The notes: generated from the letters alone by a model not told the origin. 64,000 nt of DNA from Coccinella septempunctata (GCF_907165205.1 NC_058197.1:1304501-1368500); one strand, 5' to 3'; positions 44,960 to 54,212 are shown, numbered from the stretch's first letter. Numbers and translations are program-made.

Positions 44960-45379
44960 TCAATTCTTTGTGACCTTCTCACTAAACTTTATAACAAATG
45001 ATCTGAAATCTTCCCTCAGTTCTTGTTTCAAATCCTGAAGACATTTTTCCTGGTTGGATAAAACATCGGAGATAATTTTCTCATGGCTGAGCTCCAACTC
45101 GTTTTTGATACTTTGGACTCTGATTCCTAAATCCCCAATTAAATTGATAACTTTGAGCAATTCATTGTCTAGAATTTCTTTAGTCACAACATCACTTTTT
45201 TCGGTAGGTATTTTCACATTGCATAGCTTACGATTACCGAAATCATAATCACCATCTGAAGTTAAAGGGAAGCTTTGACTTTCAGTACGTTTACGTTTAT
45301 ATTTATTTTGTAGCCCTCGTGAGGTTCCACCAAACTTACTGAGAGGCATTCTTGAACTGTTGATCATTTCAAACTGCAT
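44960..45379 (-). CDS. Coiled-coil protein, unknown (139 aa)
   Basis: Basic N-terminus with KYKRKRTES (nuclear-signal-like) followed by a long heptad-rich helix, LDNELLKVINLIGDLGIRVQ to QDLKQELREDFRSFVIKF. It overlaps nothing and follows the DUF8207-like gene by two bases, so both are probably made from one leftward transcript. A structural or scaffold role is possible but not shown. Confidence 0.6.
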   Translation of the reverse strand: MQFEMINSSRMPLSKFGGTSRGLQNKYKRKRTESQSFPLTSDGDYDFGNRKLCNVKIPTEKSDVVTKEILDNELLKVINLIGDLGIRVQSIKNELELSHEKIISDVLSNQEKCLQDLKQELREDFRSFVIKFSEKVTKN

Positions 45380-45381
45380 TA

Positions 45382-46356
45382 TTAATATATAATGTTGGCT
45401 TCGCGTAGTTCTTCGATAATAGATTGGATTTCATTATCCACCGATGTATTACCTGCATCTCTTGACGCATGAAGTAATTGTAATCTATCAACTAGTTCAT
45501 TCACATCATTCCAATACACATACTCGACTGGTTTTTCATTGTATGTCAACAAACTACCTCCTTGAGTTGAAGTTAAAGGTTTTATAATTTCAACCCATTT
45601 AAATGCTGCTGATCCACGTCGTTGCTTTGTAGCATCAAACTGTCTCCTATGAACGTTTGTCAAATTTAAAACTGTTTTATAACATTGTGAATCCTCTTTC
45701 GTATAATCAGTCGGTTGTTTATCGAATATCAGTCTGTACAGCCCTGGTGTACCGGGAAATCGTTCATTATTGTCTATTATAATCTCACTAGTTTTCCCAT
45801 CAAAACTGATAGCCTTGTTACCAAGAAACCATTTCGAAATTTTAGAATCGTATTTAGGCCCATATGTGATATCGACTACATTATCTTGTTCAGGGGATGG
45901 TAATATAGATGAAATATAATGTCTAGATTCAACTGGATACTGTTTCAAATATTCATCAACACTTGATTGGTACACATTTTTATACTGAGTCTCTTGACTT
46001 TCTTCTTCAGTGTTTTCCGGAAAGAAATCTTCCTTTGAAAAATATGAGGAATCTGACAGCCCTGCTGTCTGACGCTGTTTCAGAGCTGACAGCTTATCTG
46101 TCTGAAGCTGTGTTGGATCTGTCAGTTGAGCTGTCTTGAGCTGTACTGGAGCTGTATGGAGTTTCACAGTCTTCAATAAACCATCTGTTTGCTTATATTC
46201 TATTCTATCTAGTCGTTTGGTGATCGGATCAAATAATTGAGAAATTGATCGATCGTCTTCATTTTTTCCTAGCTTGAATGTGAGAAACTTCTTTCTCACA
46301 TCTCTTATAAGTTGTTGTATTTTACGTTTTCTCTGCTGCTCAATAGCACTCTTCAT
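45382..46356 (-). CDS. DUF8207-like Polinton protein (324 aa)
   Basis: N-terminal basic helix (QQRKRKIQQLIRDVRKKFL), a low-complexity repeat of LKTAQLTDPTQLQTDKLS type encoded by degenerate 24-30-base repeats near 46070-46170, and a conserved C-terminal domain with YGPKYDSKISKWFLGNKAIS, PGTPGLYRLIFDKQP and YVYWNDVNELVDRL. This pattern is, from memory, that of DUF8207, frequent in insect Polintons. Role unknown; a virion or packaging role is a guess from its position next to the ATPase. Confidence 0.7.
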   Translation of the reverse strand: MKSAIEQQRKRKIQQLIRDVRKKFLTFKLGKNEDDRSISQLFDPITKRLDRIEYKQTDGLLKTVKLHTAPVQLKTAQLTDPTQLQTDKLSALKQRQTAGLSDSSYFSKEDFFPENTEEESQETQYKNVYQSSVDEYLKQYPVESRHYISSILPSPEQDNVVDITYGPKYDSKISKWFLGNKAISFDGKTSEIIIDNNERFPGTPGLYRLIFDKQPTDYTKEDSQCYKTVLNLTNVHRRQFDATKQRRGSAAFKWVEIIKPLTSTQGGSLLTYNEKPVEYVYWNDVNELVDRLQLLHASRDAGNTSVDNEIQSIIEELREANIIY

Positions 46357-46407
46357 TACGGCTTAGTTTGATCTATACTGAGGGCATTTCATGTATTTAC
46401 ATAATTT

Positions 46408-47148
46408 TTATATTTGACTGAATTTTTTTTTTATGAACCTATCAAATCCTTGACGATAGCGTCCTCCATCAATATCAAAGTTTTTAACAATAACAATGAA
46501 TCCATATTTGGTTGAATTCCAACAGAATGCACACAGTTGTTTAAACTCTCCATATGACATATCCGGAGAGACATGCTCATTGAATGCATGTTTCAGATTA
46601 GTATCATCTTGTTTGAATAATACAATAACATTCAAGTTATCACGACATAAGTGTTTGCTTGCCATAACATAAGTTTGACATAGAAATGCCACATCAATGG
46701 CCTTATGTCGACCCATAGAGTAATAGGCTTTAATCTTATCTTGCTTATCTCCAACAACATCATCAAAAATAATGATAGAATTTTCTTCAGCGTCATTAGG
46801 ATCAATTATATCATCATTCTCCTTGTATGGATGATAACCTATTTCAGGCACGCCTTTCAGCACTTGTTCCAACAATTGATATTTCGGTTGATAAAGACTC
46901 TTAGAATAAATATATATATTTTTGAATCGTAATCCATTCGGAGATAACAGTAAACTCAAAAGTGCATTGGATTTTCCACAACCACTTGGTCCGGCAAATA
47001 AAATTCGACAACTGTCAGGAAAGAGATCTCCATGTTTTGGAAATCTTTCATTTTCTAACATATCTAAATTATCAACTGATAAAACAGATGGTTGCTGTTC
47101 GACTTCCATCTTACAATCAAATAAAGCCAGATCCTCTTTCTGTCTCAT
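46408..47148 (-). CDS. FtsK/HerA-like genome-packaging ATPase
   Basis: Walker A in ILFAGPSGCGKSNALLSLLL and Walker B in NSIIIFDDVVGD, followed by the sensor-like MGRHKAIDVAFLCQTYV. Length 246 residues is normal for Polinton packaging ATPases of the A32/FtsK-HerA group. It would pump the element's DNA into capsids. It is the first gene of the leftward block and is divergent from the PLA2 gene, so 47149-47380 is a shared promoter region. Intact. Confidence 0.92.
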   Translation of the reverse strand: MRQKEDLALFDCKMEVEQQPSVLSVDNLDMLENERFPKHGDLFPDSCRILFAGPSGCGKSNALLSLLLSPNGLRFKNIYIYSKSLYQPKYQLLEQVLKGVPEIGYHPYKENDDIIDPNDAEENSIIIFDDVVGDKQDKIKAYYSMGRHKAIDVAFLCQTYVMASKHLCRDNLNVIVLFKQDDTNLKHAFNEHVSPDMSYGEFKQLCAFCWNSTKYGFIVIVKNFDIDGGRYRQGFDRFIKKKFSQI

Positions 47149-47382
47149 TATATAATGTTATATATGAATAGAGCTTACACATTATTTATTCAGTATAATG
47201 CTGACCTTCGCCAATGGTGGGGGTCTTATAAACTCCATAATAAATAAGCTTCCTATTGAACTCCATTTGCCTGGCTCCATCTAAACCAGTTGTGAAGAGA
47301 ACGTGTAAGAAGCTGGGTGGAAAACTCACCGTGAAGAAACATTAGAGCATAATCCTTTTGATATCTGAGATAATTCAGTATA
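47149..47382. promoter_or_regulatory. Divergent promoter region with patchwork duplication
   Basis: Lies between the ATPase start and the first exon of the PLA2 gene. It contains an extra copy of that exon (47188-47274 equals 47373-47459), followed by a piece identical to 49436-49499 (at 47275-47338) and a piece identical to 51201-51235 (at 47339-47373). Thus the region was expanded by copying downstream parts of the same element. Promoter function is inferred from gene orientation only. Confidence 0.8.
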
Positions 47383-47501
47383 ATGCTGACCTTCGCCAAT
47401 GGTGGGGGTCTTATAAACTCCATAATAAATAAGCTTCCTATTGAACTCCATTTGCCTGGTGAGAAAAAAAAAATGATGAAAGTTGTACGATTATAATTAA
47501 T

Positions 47502-47540
<39 letters not shown>

Positions 47541-48253
47541 GATACTCATATTGTGGACCTGGCACTAAACTGCAAAAACGATTAGAAAGAGGTGATCCTG
47601 GAATAAATCCTTTAGATCAGGCGTGTAAGGTTCATGATATAACCTATAGCAGGACAAACAATTTAGAAGAAAGACATAAAGCAGATAAAGAATTGGAAGA
47701 TAGAGCTTGGAATCGATTTGGCTCCAAGGACGCTTCGTGGCGTGAAAAAACTGCAGCGCTTTTTGTAACTGGTACTATGAAAGCCAAACGAAAATTAGGT
47801 ATGGGATATCGAAAATCCTTCCGGACTGCTATATTGAACCCTGTGAATAAGATATTACAAAAATCTAATACGAACGATATGAAGAAATCAGCATCCATAG
47901 CTCTGAGAGCAGCAAGAGCAGCTGTTAAAAGGGCAGGTGGTAAACGTAAAATACGAATTCCACGAACTATACCCTTTGAAAGTAAGTGTGGTGGAGTACT
48001 ACCATTAATGGGTATTTTAGCTGGTTTGGGTGCTATTGGATCAGTGCTTGGAGGAAGTGGTTCAGTTGCCAATGCTGTTATCAATGCCAACAGAGCAAAA
48101 AAGAAGTTAGAGGAAGAAAAACGGCATAATAGGGCTATGGAAGCTATTGGACATGGATTGTTCTTAAAAAAGATGAATAAAGGTTATGGACTATTTTTGA
48201 AGAAGCAAAAAAAAAAAACCTCTGAAAAGTTTGCCCGAAAGGGCATTATATGA
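47383..48253 (+). CDS. PLA2-domain virion protein, spliced
   Basis: Exon 1 is 47383-47458 (start MLTFANGGGLINSI), intron 47459-47540 (GT...AG, with a CT-repeat tract before the acceptor), exon 2 47541-48253; about 262 residues. Exon 2 begins with the calcium-loop motif YCGPGT and the active-site CKVHDITYS, as in parvovirus-type phospholipase A2 domains. The C-terminal part is Ala/Gly/Lys-rich with LPLMGILAGLGAIGSVLGG, a possible membrane-active segment. In related viruses such domains open endosomal membranes; here the role is inferred. Splicing is required, since the second exon has no upstream ATG. Confidence 0.88.
47506..47537 (+). repeat. CT dinucleotide repeat serving as polypyrimidine tract
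   Basis: About 15-16 CT units end directly before TATAG at the 3' splice site of the PLA2 intron. Its length is likely to vary between copies. Confidence 0.9.
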
Positions 48254-48581
48254 TCACGAGATATTACAATTTGCCCAAAGTATTCCTCATTTTCGAGGTG
48301 TATTTATGCGAAACACTTTACCAAAAGCTATAAACAGAACAGAGTGTGGAGTTGTGAATTTAGATACTTCATATGGTCCAGGAACGCACTGGGTTGCATA
48401 TGTCAAAAAGGGAAAAGATGTGGAATATTTTGATAGTTATGGAAATTTGAAACCGCCTAAAGAATTAGTTCGTTATTTCAGAAATTCTGAAATTAAATAT
48501 AACCAAACTGATTATCAGAGAACTAATCCCTACAATTGTGGTCATCTGTGTTTGGAATTTTTATCAAACAAAATGATATAA
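48201..48581 (+). CDS. Adenovirus-type cysteine protease (maturation protease)
   Basis: Reads LPERALYDHEILQFAQSIPH, FRGVFMRNTLP, ECGVVNLDTSYGPGTHWVAY, EYFDSYGNLKPP and NPYNCGHLCLEF. The His in GTHW, acidic residue in YFDSYG, and Cys in NCGHLC are the expected catalytic residues of Ulp1/adenain-like proteases that process capsid proteins. No ATG precedes the conserved start; the open frame begins right before a run of 12 A at 48207-48218 and overlaps the end of the PLA2 gene in another frame. Translation may therefore depend on frameshifting at the A run or on a non-ATG start. Confidence 0.88.
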   Translation, partial: RSKKKKPLKSLPERALYDHEILQFAQSIPHFRGVFMRNTLPKAINRTECGVVNLDTSYGPGTHWVAYVKKGKDVEYFDSYGNLKPPKELVRYFRNSEIKYNQTDYQRTNPYNCGHLCLEFLSNKMI

Positions 48582-48613
48582 ATGAATAGATGATGTGTTA
48601 CTCTCTTTCAGTC

Positions 48614-49360
48614 ATGTCTGTTCTTTTCACATTGAAAGATCGATCTCCTATACTCTCTATTGATTTACCAACTCCAATAGAATTAGATCCAAATTACCAG
48701 TATGGCATTGCATTGATAGGATTTCATACTTATAACTCAATCCCAAACATTGACGAAAATAATAATAAGTTCTGTTATTATGAAACTAAAGCAGGTTTTG
48801 ATGACTTTCTGAATGAAAATAAAAAGGTAATTGAAATTCCTTCAGGGGCGTATGAAATAAGTGATATTGAAGAATTTCTGAAGAAAAAACTACTTCCGGA
48901 AGAAAAATACAGGAGTGACAGTGAGGAACTATTTTTCTTAAGACCCAATCGCAATACACTCAAAAGTGAAATTTACCATAAAGACTTTGCGATTGATTTC
49001 TCCAAAGACAATTCGATTGGAAAACTCTTGGGGTTCTCTGAAATAATTCTTCCACCAAATCAAATTCACGAATCTGATATACCTGTTAATATTGTTAAGG
49101 TTCAAACTATACACATAGATAGCAATATTACTGGAGGAGCTTTCTATAACAATAGACCATCACATACAATATATGAATTTTCAGTAGACTCCGATCCTGG
49201 ATATAGTATCGACGAAGTGCCTAGAAATTTGATTTATTTGCCACTGACGACATCAAGAATATACAATATAACTTTGAAAGTGCTCGATCAAGATTCTGAA
49301 CTAGTTAACTTCAGGGGTGAGGAGATAATAATACGATTAGAATTGAAAAAATGGTCTTGA
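48614..49360 (+). CDS. Penton-like minor capsid protein (single jelly roll)
   Basis: Chosen start is the second in-frame ATG (MSVLFTLKDRSPILSIDLPT), which keeps the conserved beginning; the first ATG is at 48590. The protein, about 248 residues, contains YQYGIALIGFHTYNSIPNID, EIPSGAYEISDIEEFLKKKL and IGKLLGFSEIILPPN, typical of the protein recognised as penton/minor capsid in Polintons. It would occupy the five-fold vertices. It overlaps the next ORF by 10 bases, suggesting one transcript. Intact. Confidence 0.85.
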   Translation: MSVLFTLKDRSPILSIDLPTPIELDPNYQYGIALIGFHTYNSIPNIDENNNKFCYYETKAGFDDFLNENKKVIEIPSGAYEISDIEEFLKKKLLPEEKYRSDSEELFFLRPNRNTLKSEIYHKDFAIDFSKDNSIGKLLGFSEIILPPNQIHESDIPVNIVKVQTIHIDSNITGGAFYNNRPSHTIYEFSVDSDPGYSIDEVPRNLIYLPLTTSRIYNITLKVLDQDSELVNFRGEEIIIRLELKKWS

Positions 49361-49548
49361 TAATTAACTCATCATATAAATATGCAGCCCCTACTCCATC
49401 TATACCAGTTGTGAAAAATAAATATGCAGCCCCTACTCCATCTAAACCAGTTGTGAAGAGAACGTGTAAGAAGCTGGGTGGAAAACTCACCGTGAAGAAT
49501 AAATTATTCCTAAAATCTATTGGACATGCTATCCAACAACACCTTTAA
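49351..49548 (+). CDS. Small basic protein with repeated KYAAPTPS motif (65 aa)
   Basis: Overlaps the minor capsid gene upstream and the major capsid gene downstream. It has two tandem KYAAPTPS-x-PVVK units coded by a direct repeat (49377-49412 and 49422-49457) and a basic tail with TCKKLGGKLTVKNKLFLKSI. Similar short basic ORFs lie before the major capsid gene in insect Polintons. It may be a core or cement protein; unproven. Confidence 0.65.
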   Translation: MVLIINSSYKYAAPTPSIPVVKNKYAAPTPSKPVVKRTCKKLGGKLTVKNKLFLKSIGHAIQQHL

Positions 49549-50755
49549 CCTATATCAGCCAGTCAACAATGACGAATCAATCACAAAAGTGGAGACAAGA
49601 ACATATTTGCCGTTTGTTAAATCTTTCGGCAATAATGATACTATTGAAATAACCATAAATCGTACTGATACATGGGTCCTTATGCATGATGCAGCTCTCA
49701 TCATTAAGGGAAAACTTCAAAAAACTGCTGGTAATGGAACTGTTCAATTAGTTTTGAATGGGGGAGCTTTCCTTTTTGACACAATCTCATATGAGTTACA
49801 TGGAACTGAAGTTGATTCGGTACGAGATCCAGGATTAATAAGTACAATAAAAGGATATCTGTGTTACGATAAAGATTCTGTGAGGGAATTGGAAACAGCT
49901 AGTTGGTCATATCCTGATGATCCTAAAATAAACGCTGATGGAAATTTTGTATTTAGAATACCATTAAGACATGTATTGAATTTCTTCGACGATTACCGTT
50001 TAGCTATCTGTGGGAAGCAAACTATTCGATTGATGATATCTCAAAATGACAATAATGCTATGAAAATCACACCTGGTCCCGAGGAAACAGTCAATGCTAC
50101 AAAAGGCAAATTTACAATTGATAGTATCGAACTGAAAGTTAGACATATCTATCCAAATGATGTATTGAAGATTGAATTACTAGAATCAATGAAATCAAAT
50201 AGAGCAATATTATTTCCATTCAGAAAATGGGAAATTCACGAATTGCCAACTCTGACAGCGAACTCTCTAACAGAAATATGGAATATCAAAACCACTTCAA
50301 TTATTGATTATCCTAGATTCATAATATGCTGTTTTCAAACAAATAAGAAAAATAAGAGTACTGAAAATTCCACGTTATTCGACAATCTGGACATCTCAAA
50401 TGTCCGTTTGCTACTGAATGGTGAATTCATTCCTCAAGAAAATTTAAGATTGAATTTCAATAAAAATGATTATGCAGAAGCATACTATAATTATACAGAA
50501 TTTTCAACAAGTTATAATAATCTGAAAATCAATCCAATATTGCAATATTCAGACTTCAAAAACAGATGCTTATTTGTTATTGATTGCTCGAGACGAAGTG
50601 AATCTTTTAAATCTTCAACTGTTGATGTAAAACTTGAGATTGAATCTAGAGTTGGTTTTCCCACCTCCACTAAAGCATATTGTATAATCGTGTACGACTG
50701 TGTGATGGAGTATTTGCCTCTAACTGAAACAGTTCGAAAGTTGACATCGATATGA
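49526..50755 (+). CDS. Major capsid protein (double jelly roll)
   Basis: Start at the ATG of MLSNNTFNLYQPVNND, 409 residues. Features: KVETRTYLPFVKSFGNND, LNGGAFLFDTISYELHGTEV, a second half with FPFRKWEIHELPTLTANSLT, RLLLNGEFIPQENLRLNFNK and a conserved end MEYLPLTETVRKLTSI. The length and the repeated beta-rich halves fit the Polinton double-jelly-roll major capsid protein. This protein would form the shell of an icosahedral particle. Frame is intact. Confidence 0.92.
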   Translation: MLSNNTFNLYQPVNNDESITKVETRTYLPFVKSFGNNDTIEITINRTDTWVLMHDAALIIKGKLQKTAGNGTVQLVLNGGAFLFDTISYELHGTEVDSVRDPGLISTIKGYLCYDKDSVRELETASWSYPDDPKINADGNFVFRIPLRHVLNFFDDYRLAICGKQTIRLMISQNDNNAMKITPGPEETVNATKGKFTIDSIELKVRHIYPNDVLKIELLESMKSNRAILFPFRKWEIHELPTLTANSLTEIWNIKTTSIIDYPRFIICCFQTNKKNKSTENSTLFDNLDISNVRLLLNGEFIPQENLRLNFNKNDYAEAYYNYTEFSTSYNNLKINPILQYSDFKNRCLFVIDCSRRSESFKSSTVDVKLEIESRVGFPTSTKAYCIIVYDCVMEYLPLTETVRKLTSI

Positions 50756-50872
50756 TCAGTATGTAATATAGTGACGGGTTCATTGACTATAAGGAACTTG
50801 TAACATATTCAACAAGATATTGGTTGGCCTTGATATTGTTCATCTGAAAGGGCTTCAAAATATAAGTTCTTA

Positions 50873-51133
50873 ATGAATATATTGAAATCTACCGTTACAA
50901 TGATCAATTTGGGGAATGAGATATGTCCGAAATTTGAAATGGAAAAACCTGAATGCATTGCCCATGCGGATAATATGAGAATCTGTACTATAAATAATTG
51001 TGAGAAATTGTATACATGGTTGTGTGACACTGCTAATAGATCAAATGATAAATGGATTGATGTTTTTCATAATAAACATAGATTTCTAAAACTAAAATGT
51101 TCATCTAGACATATAAGATTGAATAAAGAGTAA
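50873..51133 (+). CDS. Small Polinton ORF after the major capsid gene (86 aa)
   Basis: ATG at 50873; reads TMINLGNEICPKFEMEKPEC, NNCEKLYTWLCDTANRSNDK and ends RHIRLNKE. Four to five Cys residues may suggest a small zinc-binding fold. No family recognised. It is followed by T-rich sequence with a splice-acceptor-like TTATTTCAG at 51159-51167. Confidence 0.5.
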   Translation: MNILKSTVTMINLGNEICPKFEMEKPECIAHADNMRICTINNCEKLYTWLCDTANRSNDKWIDVFHNKHRFLKLKCSSRHIRLNKE

Positions 51134-51356
51134 TGTATCAAGTTTATATTTTTTTTTTTATTTCAGCTACCTTCATCTTATCTATCCTTAAAATGTGAAA
51201 AAACATTAGAGCATAATCCTTTTGATATCTGAGATAAGTGAATGTTGCTCTGGAGAAGCGTGTGAAGTCACCAATGCGAAAGTCTTAATAATAATAATAG
51301 GATGAATAGGAGGATAAAATCATACTATGCATTTATTTCTTTTTCGGAACGTTATG

Positions 51357-54212
51357 GATAGGCTACTGGTTTACGGACAGAACGTTAATGGATTGCGCTC
51401 GAAAACGGCAGAATTCAAGCTTAATTCACAAAGCCTTAGTGCGGATGTTTATCTCATTACTGAGAGCAATTTGTGTCATGGAATAAGTGACTCTGAGATC
51501 TTTGACTTGTCACAGTATGGGGTCTTCCGTAGAGATCGCGAAAGTGCGGACTGTGCTAAAAGTAAAAAGTCAGGTGGTGGTGTCCTAATTGCTGTGCGGA
51601 ATAGCATTTCGGTTACTCATCAGCCACATCTTCAAAGTGATGCTGAGGATTTGTGGGTCACCATATTCGACCATCATCATGGTTGGAAAATACACATCTG
51701 CTGTGTCTATCTACCACCAGGGGACAACTCGGCCAGAATGTGCTTCACCACTAAACTGCAGAGCAATTTTGATCATCTGTCAGGTGAAGCAATGCTTATA
51801 TACGGTGACTTCAATTTTCCGCACATTGAGTGGACTTCCAGTGAGTGTGGTTCATTTTTCATTCCAACAAATGTCGATAACACAAACTCACCTTTGATAG
51901 ATCTTTTGGCATTTGCTGAGTTCTCTCAACATAACTTCATAAAGAACAGGGACGATAGAATTCTCGATTTGGTGTTTTCTACGAAAGTTGAAGTTACGGG
52001 TTTAAATGAATGCGACATTGCTTTGGTGACTTCTGACTCCTATCATCCACCAATTGAATTTTATATGCGATTTCCCGGTAATGTTGCACTTCGTGATGGG
52101 TTCTCCATATTTCGCAATTTCAAGAGGGCAAATTACATTGAACTAAATAATTTTTTTTCAAACCATGACTGGGATTCCATATTGATGAACAAACCTGTCA
52201 ATGAGGCTGTCTCAATATTTTACGATGTTCTTGCCGAAGGTTCTGATTTATTTGTACCAAAAATTACAATAAAAAACAAAAGGTTTCCTAAGTATTTCTC
52301 CAAGTCAACTATTAAATATATAAAACAAAAAAATTTATCGCATAAAAAATGGAAGAAATTTCAACTACCCTATTACTTCGAGAAATTCAGGGAATTTAGA
52401 AAATTAAGTAAGATCAGTATTTTTGAAGATTTTAAAAATTATATTGAACATATTCAAATTGGACTAAGAGATTGTCCGAAAAAATTTTGGAATTATATAA
52501 GAGATAACAGAAAAGATGGAAGTATACCAAATAAAATGTATTCTACTGATGAATCTGCTGATACTGGTGAGGCTATTTGTACTCTATTTGCTTCCTACTT
52601 CAGAAGTGTATTCAAACCCTATCAGCAGGTCCGTCACATATCTGAGCAATATACCAACAACATTGTATTGGACTGTATTTCTTTTACAGCAGGTAATGTA
52701 CTGGAGAAGATTAATTCTATAAATGTACATAAGGGTGCGGGATTTGACGGATATCCTTCTAGTTTCGTTAAAAACTGTGGCCCCTCTCTATGTTATCCAC
52801 TTTCAATTTTATTCAATAATTCCGTTGAGTCCGGCACTTTTCCGGACATCTGGAAGATTGGATTGTTGGTTCCAATTTATAAGAACTCTGGCAGTAGAAG
52901 TTTAGTCGATAACTATCGCGGTATTAGTAAGTTGTCAATTTTTTGCAAGGTTTTTGAGAGTATGGTTCACGATGCATTGTTCGGTGTTTTGAAAGCCTCA
53001 ATTATTGATTGCCAGCATGGCTTTTTCTCAAAACGCTCAATCGAAACGAATCTGGTCGTATACTCACAGTATGTTGCTTCGGCATTGGACGAACGAACCC
53101 AGGTTGATTCGATATACACGGATTTCACCAAAGCGTTTGACAGAATTGATCATAACCTTTTGATGACGAAACTTGCCAGGATCGGTATTCATGGGGATCT
53201 TCTGAGATGGTTTTCTTCATATCTATATAACAGGTCTCAGTTGGTTACGGTTAACGGTTATAAATCCGCGCCATTCGTGGTAACATCTGGAGTTCCCCAG
53301 GGCTCTAATCTTGGCCCATTATTGTTTATCCTTTTCATAAACGATTTGAAATCCTGCTTTAAATTTTGTCATATTCTTTTGTATGCGGACGATTTGAAGG
53401 TATTTATGAAGGTTGCGACAATCCTTGACTGCATAAGAATTCAACAAGATCTCGATGAATTCACTGACTATTGTCGGACCAATATGTTGGAGCTCAATAT
53501 TAGAAAGTGTATGTGTATTTCATTCTCTCGAAGCACTGAACCTTTGCACTTCGATTATCATTTGAACGACTTTATACTTAACCGTGAGACTAGAGTGAGA
53601 GACTTAGGCGTGATATTTGACTCAAAGATGTCTTTCAATCTACATATAGATTATTTAATTGATTCCTGTAGCAAATTACTCGGTTTTCTCTGCAGGACAT
53701 GTAAAAATTTCAATGATGAGTCGGCCATAAAATCTATTTTTTATTCACTTATTTATAGTAGGCTGAACTTTGCCAGTGTTATTTGGAGCCCACAATATAA
53801 TATACATAAAATCAGGCTCGAGAGACTTCAAAATAAATTTATCAGATTTCTAAATTATAAAATCACAAAAGTTTACGTGAACGAGGGAATGGGGGAGCTC
53901 CGAATTAAATATAATATACGATTATTGGAAATAAATAGACTTAATAATGATTTAATTTTTCTTTTCAAAATATTGAATGGTTTCTATGATTCCTCTGAAT
54001 TGATATCAATGGTCTTATATCATGTCCCTCCAAGAAATACTAGAAATAGGCAGCTCCTTGCAATACCACCTTATAGTACAAATCTCGGTAGAAATTCACC
54101 TTTAATTAGAATGTGTATTGAGTTTAATACGTACTGTGGAAGCTTTGATGTGTTTGCAATGAGTTTGTTTAGATTTAGAGGAACATTACGAAATATTATT
54201 AAACTGAGTTAG
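51357..54212 (+). CDS. Endonuclease-reverse transcriptase of non-LTR element
   Basis: Open for about 950 codons from MDRLLVYGQNVNGLRSK (an earlier in-frame ATG lies at 51327). The apurinic-like endonuclease shows QNVNGLRS, LITESN, GGGVLIAVRN, YLPPG and YGDFNFPHIEW. The reverse transcriptase shows NYRGISKLSIFCKVFE, QHGFFSKRSIETNL, YTDFTKAFDRIDH, SGVPQGSNLGPLLFILFIND and catalytic LLYADDLKVF. C-terminal FASVIWSP and RLERLQNKFIRFL follow. No internal stop. It nicks DNA and primes cDNA at the target. The frame is intact, although the element lacks ORF1. Confidence 0.93.
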   Translation, partial: DRLLVYGQNVNGLRSKTAEFKLNSQSLSADVYLITESNLCHGISDSEIFDLSQYGVFRRDRESADCAKSKKSGGGVLIAVRNSISVTHQPHLQSDAEDLWVTIFDHHHGWKIHICCVYLPPGDNSARMCFTTKLQSNFDHLSGEAMLIYGDFNFPHIEWTSSECGSFFIPTNVDNTNSPLIDLLAFAEFSQHNFIKNRDDRILDLVFSTKVEVTGLNECDIALVTSDSYHPPIEFYMRFPGNVALRDGFSIFRNFKRANYIELNNFFSNHDWDSILMNKPVNEAVSIFYDVLAEGSDLFVPKITIKNKRFPKYFSKSTIKYIKQKNLSHKKWKKFQLPYYFEKFREFRKLSKISIFEDFKNYIEHIQIGLRDCPKKFWNYIRDNRKDGSIPNKMYSTDESADTGEAICTLFASYFRSVFKPYQQVRHISEQYTNNIVLDCISFTAGNVLEKINSINVHKGAGFDGYPSSFVKNCGPSLCYPLSILFNNSVESGTFPDIWKIGLLVPIYKNSGSRSLVDNYRGISKLSIFCKVFESMVHDALFGVLKASIIDCQHGFFSKRSIETNLVVYSQYVASALDERTQVDSIYTDFTKAFDRIDHNLLMTKLARIGIHGDLLRWFSSYLYNRSQLVTVNGYKSAPFVVTSGVPQGSNLGPLLFILFINDLKSCFKFCHILLYADDLKVFMKVATILDCIRIQQDLDEFTDYCRTNMLELNIRKCMCISFSRSTEPLHFDYHLNDFILNRETRVRDLGVIFDSKMSFNLHIDYLIDSCSKLLGFLCRTCKNFNDESAIKSIFYSLIYSRLNFASVIWSPQYNIHKIRLERLQNKFIRFLNYKITKVYVNEGMGELRIKYNIRLLEINRLNNDLIFLFKILNGFYDSSELISMVLYHVPPRNTRNRQLLAIPPYSTNLGRNSPLIRMCIEFNTYCGSFDVFAMSLFRFRGTLRNIIKLS

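Noticed and set aside
47198..47300. First copy of the PLA2 exon as a functional alternative first exon
   Set aside because: It has lost the donor site and runs into a stop within a few codons after the duplicated part.
51134..51160. GTATCAAGTTTATATTT as target duplication partner of the sequence after the non-LTR tail
   Set aside because: Resemblance to TTATCAATTTTTATTTTG is only partial and AT-rich; not convincing.
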